Program-made: the position numbers and the translations under genes
In this document: piece by piece, positions 35,701 through 38,700 of the stretch
Numbering within the stretch: position 1 is the first letter of the stretch
How the letters are laid out: each line of letters begins with the position of its first letter
Notes under the pieces: generated by a model
Told to the model about the DNA's origin: nothing
What the model saw: the letters and a program-made list of their open reading frames with translations, nothing else
Databases searched by the model: none
Assembly: GCA_905221605.1 (NCBI GenBank)
Contig: CAJNDS010002391.1
Location: forward strand, 248,001 to 312,000
Source of the DNA: Symbiodinium natans
Taxonomy: Eukaryota; Sar; Dinophyceae; Suessiales; Symbiodiniaceae
Reading direction: 5' to 3'
DNA length: 64,000 nucleotides

Positions 35701-38700
35701 CCTGAAGAAACCATCCATAGCACATGAAATTTTCTTGATATTCCGACACCACAGATTCAGGCAGCCACACCGACACCCAAGAACATCCTGCAAGCCGCAC
35801 ACTGTTTCCCTGTTGATCGGAAAGATCTGATGCGCGATGTCCTGGGAGCTCAAGCTTTCGCTTCATGCCTTTTTGAGGGTGTGCAAGATCCAGCCAGAAA
35901 ACAGGCCCTATAGGAAACCATGCCCTTTTCGCTGGAGCACCAAGGCAGAATCTTGCATTTTCTCCCGTTGCAGCCCCCATAAACCTCCGGATACCATGTT
36001 CCAGGCTTGTGGACCATTTACTACCATCCAGAGCAAGGACCAAGATCTCATCTCAAGGAGTGGCACTTGGCCCTGGATTCATGAGGGGGGCGGGGGCTTG
36101 CGGGGCGATAAAAGCTCCAAATTCCAGCGCTTCCCCCCCAACCTCCTGAACCCAGGGTTCGGATGTGTCGACTGGCAACAACACCCGGCAGGTGAGACCT
36201 AGGCAAGTTGGAGTGCTTCTGGGGAGGACCTAGCCTTGAAGTCCTTAAATAAGCCTTAAACCAAGCACCCGGCCCTGCAGACCTGGAACCACTAAACTCT
36301 TTGTTTGGCCCCAAAGCCCTAAACCCGAAACCCTCGACCCTCCATTCCCTGCGGGTACCCATGTGTTTTTTGAAGCTTCCCCTATCTCCCCCACTGGTTT
36401 TCATATAGTGCATCAAAAAGACCCTCCAGATCTCTCCCCCACTGTTCCCCCAGACTCCAAAGGTACCTCTACGAGGGCATGACGCGAATTGCGGAGTCCA
36501 ACGCTCCGATCTTCCACAGCGGAGACTGGGGCCTTGATTATCGGATTCGGGTTTCGGGTTCTACTGTCGGGTAGTCCTCTTGAAAAAACGTGCGTCTGCA
36601 GCGGTCTCTGCTTAGGTGAGAAGGTTGGGAGGGTTCAAATTGTTGGACTCAAAGCTTCGACCGTATGTCTTGATCGTCTTAATGACCCCATGAGCGCTGC
36701 AACCCACATCGTGCAAACCATCACAAGTTGGTTCAAAGCAATCCAGAAATATGGCAAGAAGGCCCAAATTGCGGCTCAGGTTTCAGCTCCGTGGCCACTC
36801 TGGATGTGGAGGTCCGGGCTCCGGGAATCTGAAGATAAAATCACCCCCTTCCTCCTCCCCCCCCCCGCCCCCAAAAAAGAAAAGAAGCAAAAGAGCAAGC
36901 CCGCCAAGAATGAACTCCTGATGAAAGTTGAGGTTCGAGGCCCATTCGAGTCGGGATTTGGGGCTTGGGCAAGGCATCCCGAAGTTTGCCCAAACACAGG
37001 CAACTGGCCAATCCCTGGCGACGCAACGCCCCGCCAACTCAAGCAACTCAAGCAATTCAAGCGAGCCCTCTCTCAGTTGAGGGCTAAACTTCCTAGAGTC
37101 TTGAACTTGGAGGGGGAAACAAGCACAAGAGGTCCGCAAAGGTTCCCTCAGAGAGGCATTCCAACCCGACTCTATCTGCACCCAAGACCCCCAGAGTCAT
37201 GATCATCTAGGGTTGGAGAGGTGCCCAAGAACGGCTCGGGAGTCCTCTACTGCGTGGGTGGCACGGCGGGCGGATTCTCCGTGCGTCTCATCGTAAATTC
37301 TTAACCCTAAGCTCGAAACTCGAAACCCTTAAAACCCCTTAAAAGCCAAGCCGCCTTTTCGGGCCTGGAGGCTGATTTGATGAGAGTTCAGGATTTGGTC
37401 CACGAGGTTCGTCAGCTTCGGGTCGGAGCTGCGCACCTTTTCCGAGGTGCTGCGCACCGAAGCCCTGCAAAGCCGAAGCCCCGAAGCACAACCAATGAAC
37501 CCCTTGTATCGGGGCCTGCAAGGTCCCTGTGAAACGGTTCCCTGTGTATGCGGGGCTTGGGGGGTCCGCATGTCTCGAGACTGCCGAGTGTAGGTGTTGG
37601 GGAGGGGGTTCTAAATTCCCGAAACGCCCCCTAAATCCCGTACAATCCCCTGAATGTATCTTTTCCAAAAAGGTACATGGACCAGGGCTACCTCTACGCA
37701 GAGTACATGGCCACCCTGCTGTATCGCTATGTCACGAAGTCCTCAGCGCCATTGATGCCTGGCTGAGAGCCTTACGCGGGTCTGCGTACTCCTGAGTGTG
37801 GTTTTTGGGCTGCGTACATAAGCCAGAGGTGTCTGAACCCCCAAAAACAACAATCAAGAACCTTCAGCTCCCAAAGCTTCAGCTTTGGTCCACCAGCTTG
37901 TTGGCCCACATGGGGCTTTGAGGGTTGCTCCCTCCCGCCCTGTAAGCGGGGACGGTTTGATGGGTTGAGGATTCAGAGGCTGGGGGCATTCAGGGCTTGA
38001 AGTGTGCTGAGGTCCCCCAACAGCAGGGACCGAAAAGGTTGCAAGAAGGGTCGAGGGTGACGTGGGATGCGGTCGATGCCGCCTAGGGCAAGGCAGAGGT
38101 CTGTCCGGGAGTCTCTCGTATCCGGGTCACGCATCGGAACCTAGCTGAAGCTTTGCAACCCAGGCCAGCGGGGAACGCAAAGATCGAGGTGCAGTTGTGA
38201 CTTCGCTCAGTTTTAAGGAAGTCTGTCGTGTGAGTAGCCTGAGAGCCAAGGTCAGTTGCTGCAGGGTCGTACTCAGGAGTCGTGCGTTCAGGGGGTGGTG
38301 GATCATGTGCAACGTCAAGTAGCAAGACAATGACCACAGGCAGTTTCCTGCTACCGCCCCACGCATCCATTTTTTCGGCTGTAGGGATGTGTTAGGTAGA
38401 GGGTTGCGCTTTGGCCCAAACAGTGTGGGAGGCAGACCCCCAAGCCTCGCAAGAAAGCGCGTCGCCTGGCACCAGGAAATCGCACCCCTCGAAACTCCTC
38501 TCAGACTCCTAAGGTCCTAAACTAAACCCCCGCAGTGTTGGCACAGAGGCTCTATGACATGTCGAAGAGTTCGATTCCACCGGCACAGCTGACCATGCAA
38601 CTGCCTCGGTTTAGGACACTGCTGTACCAATCCCGACCTCATGGTTCTCTGGTGGAGGTGTTGATGTTTCTCGGGGGGTGGTTGCCATTTGAGTGTGGAG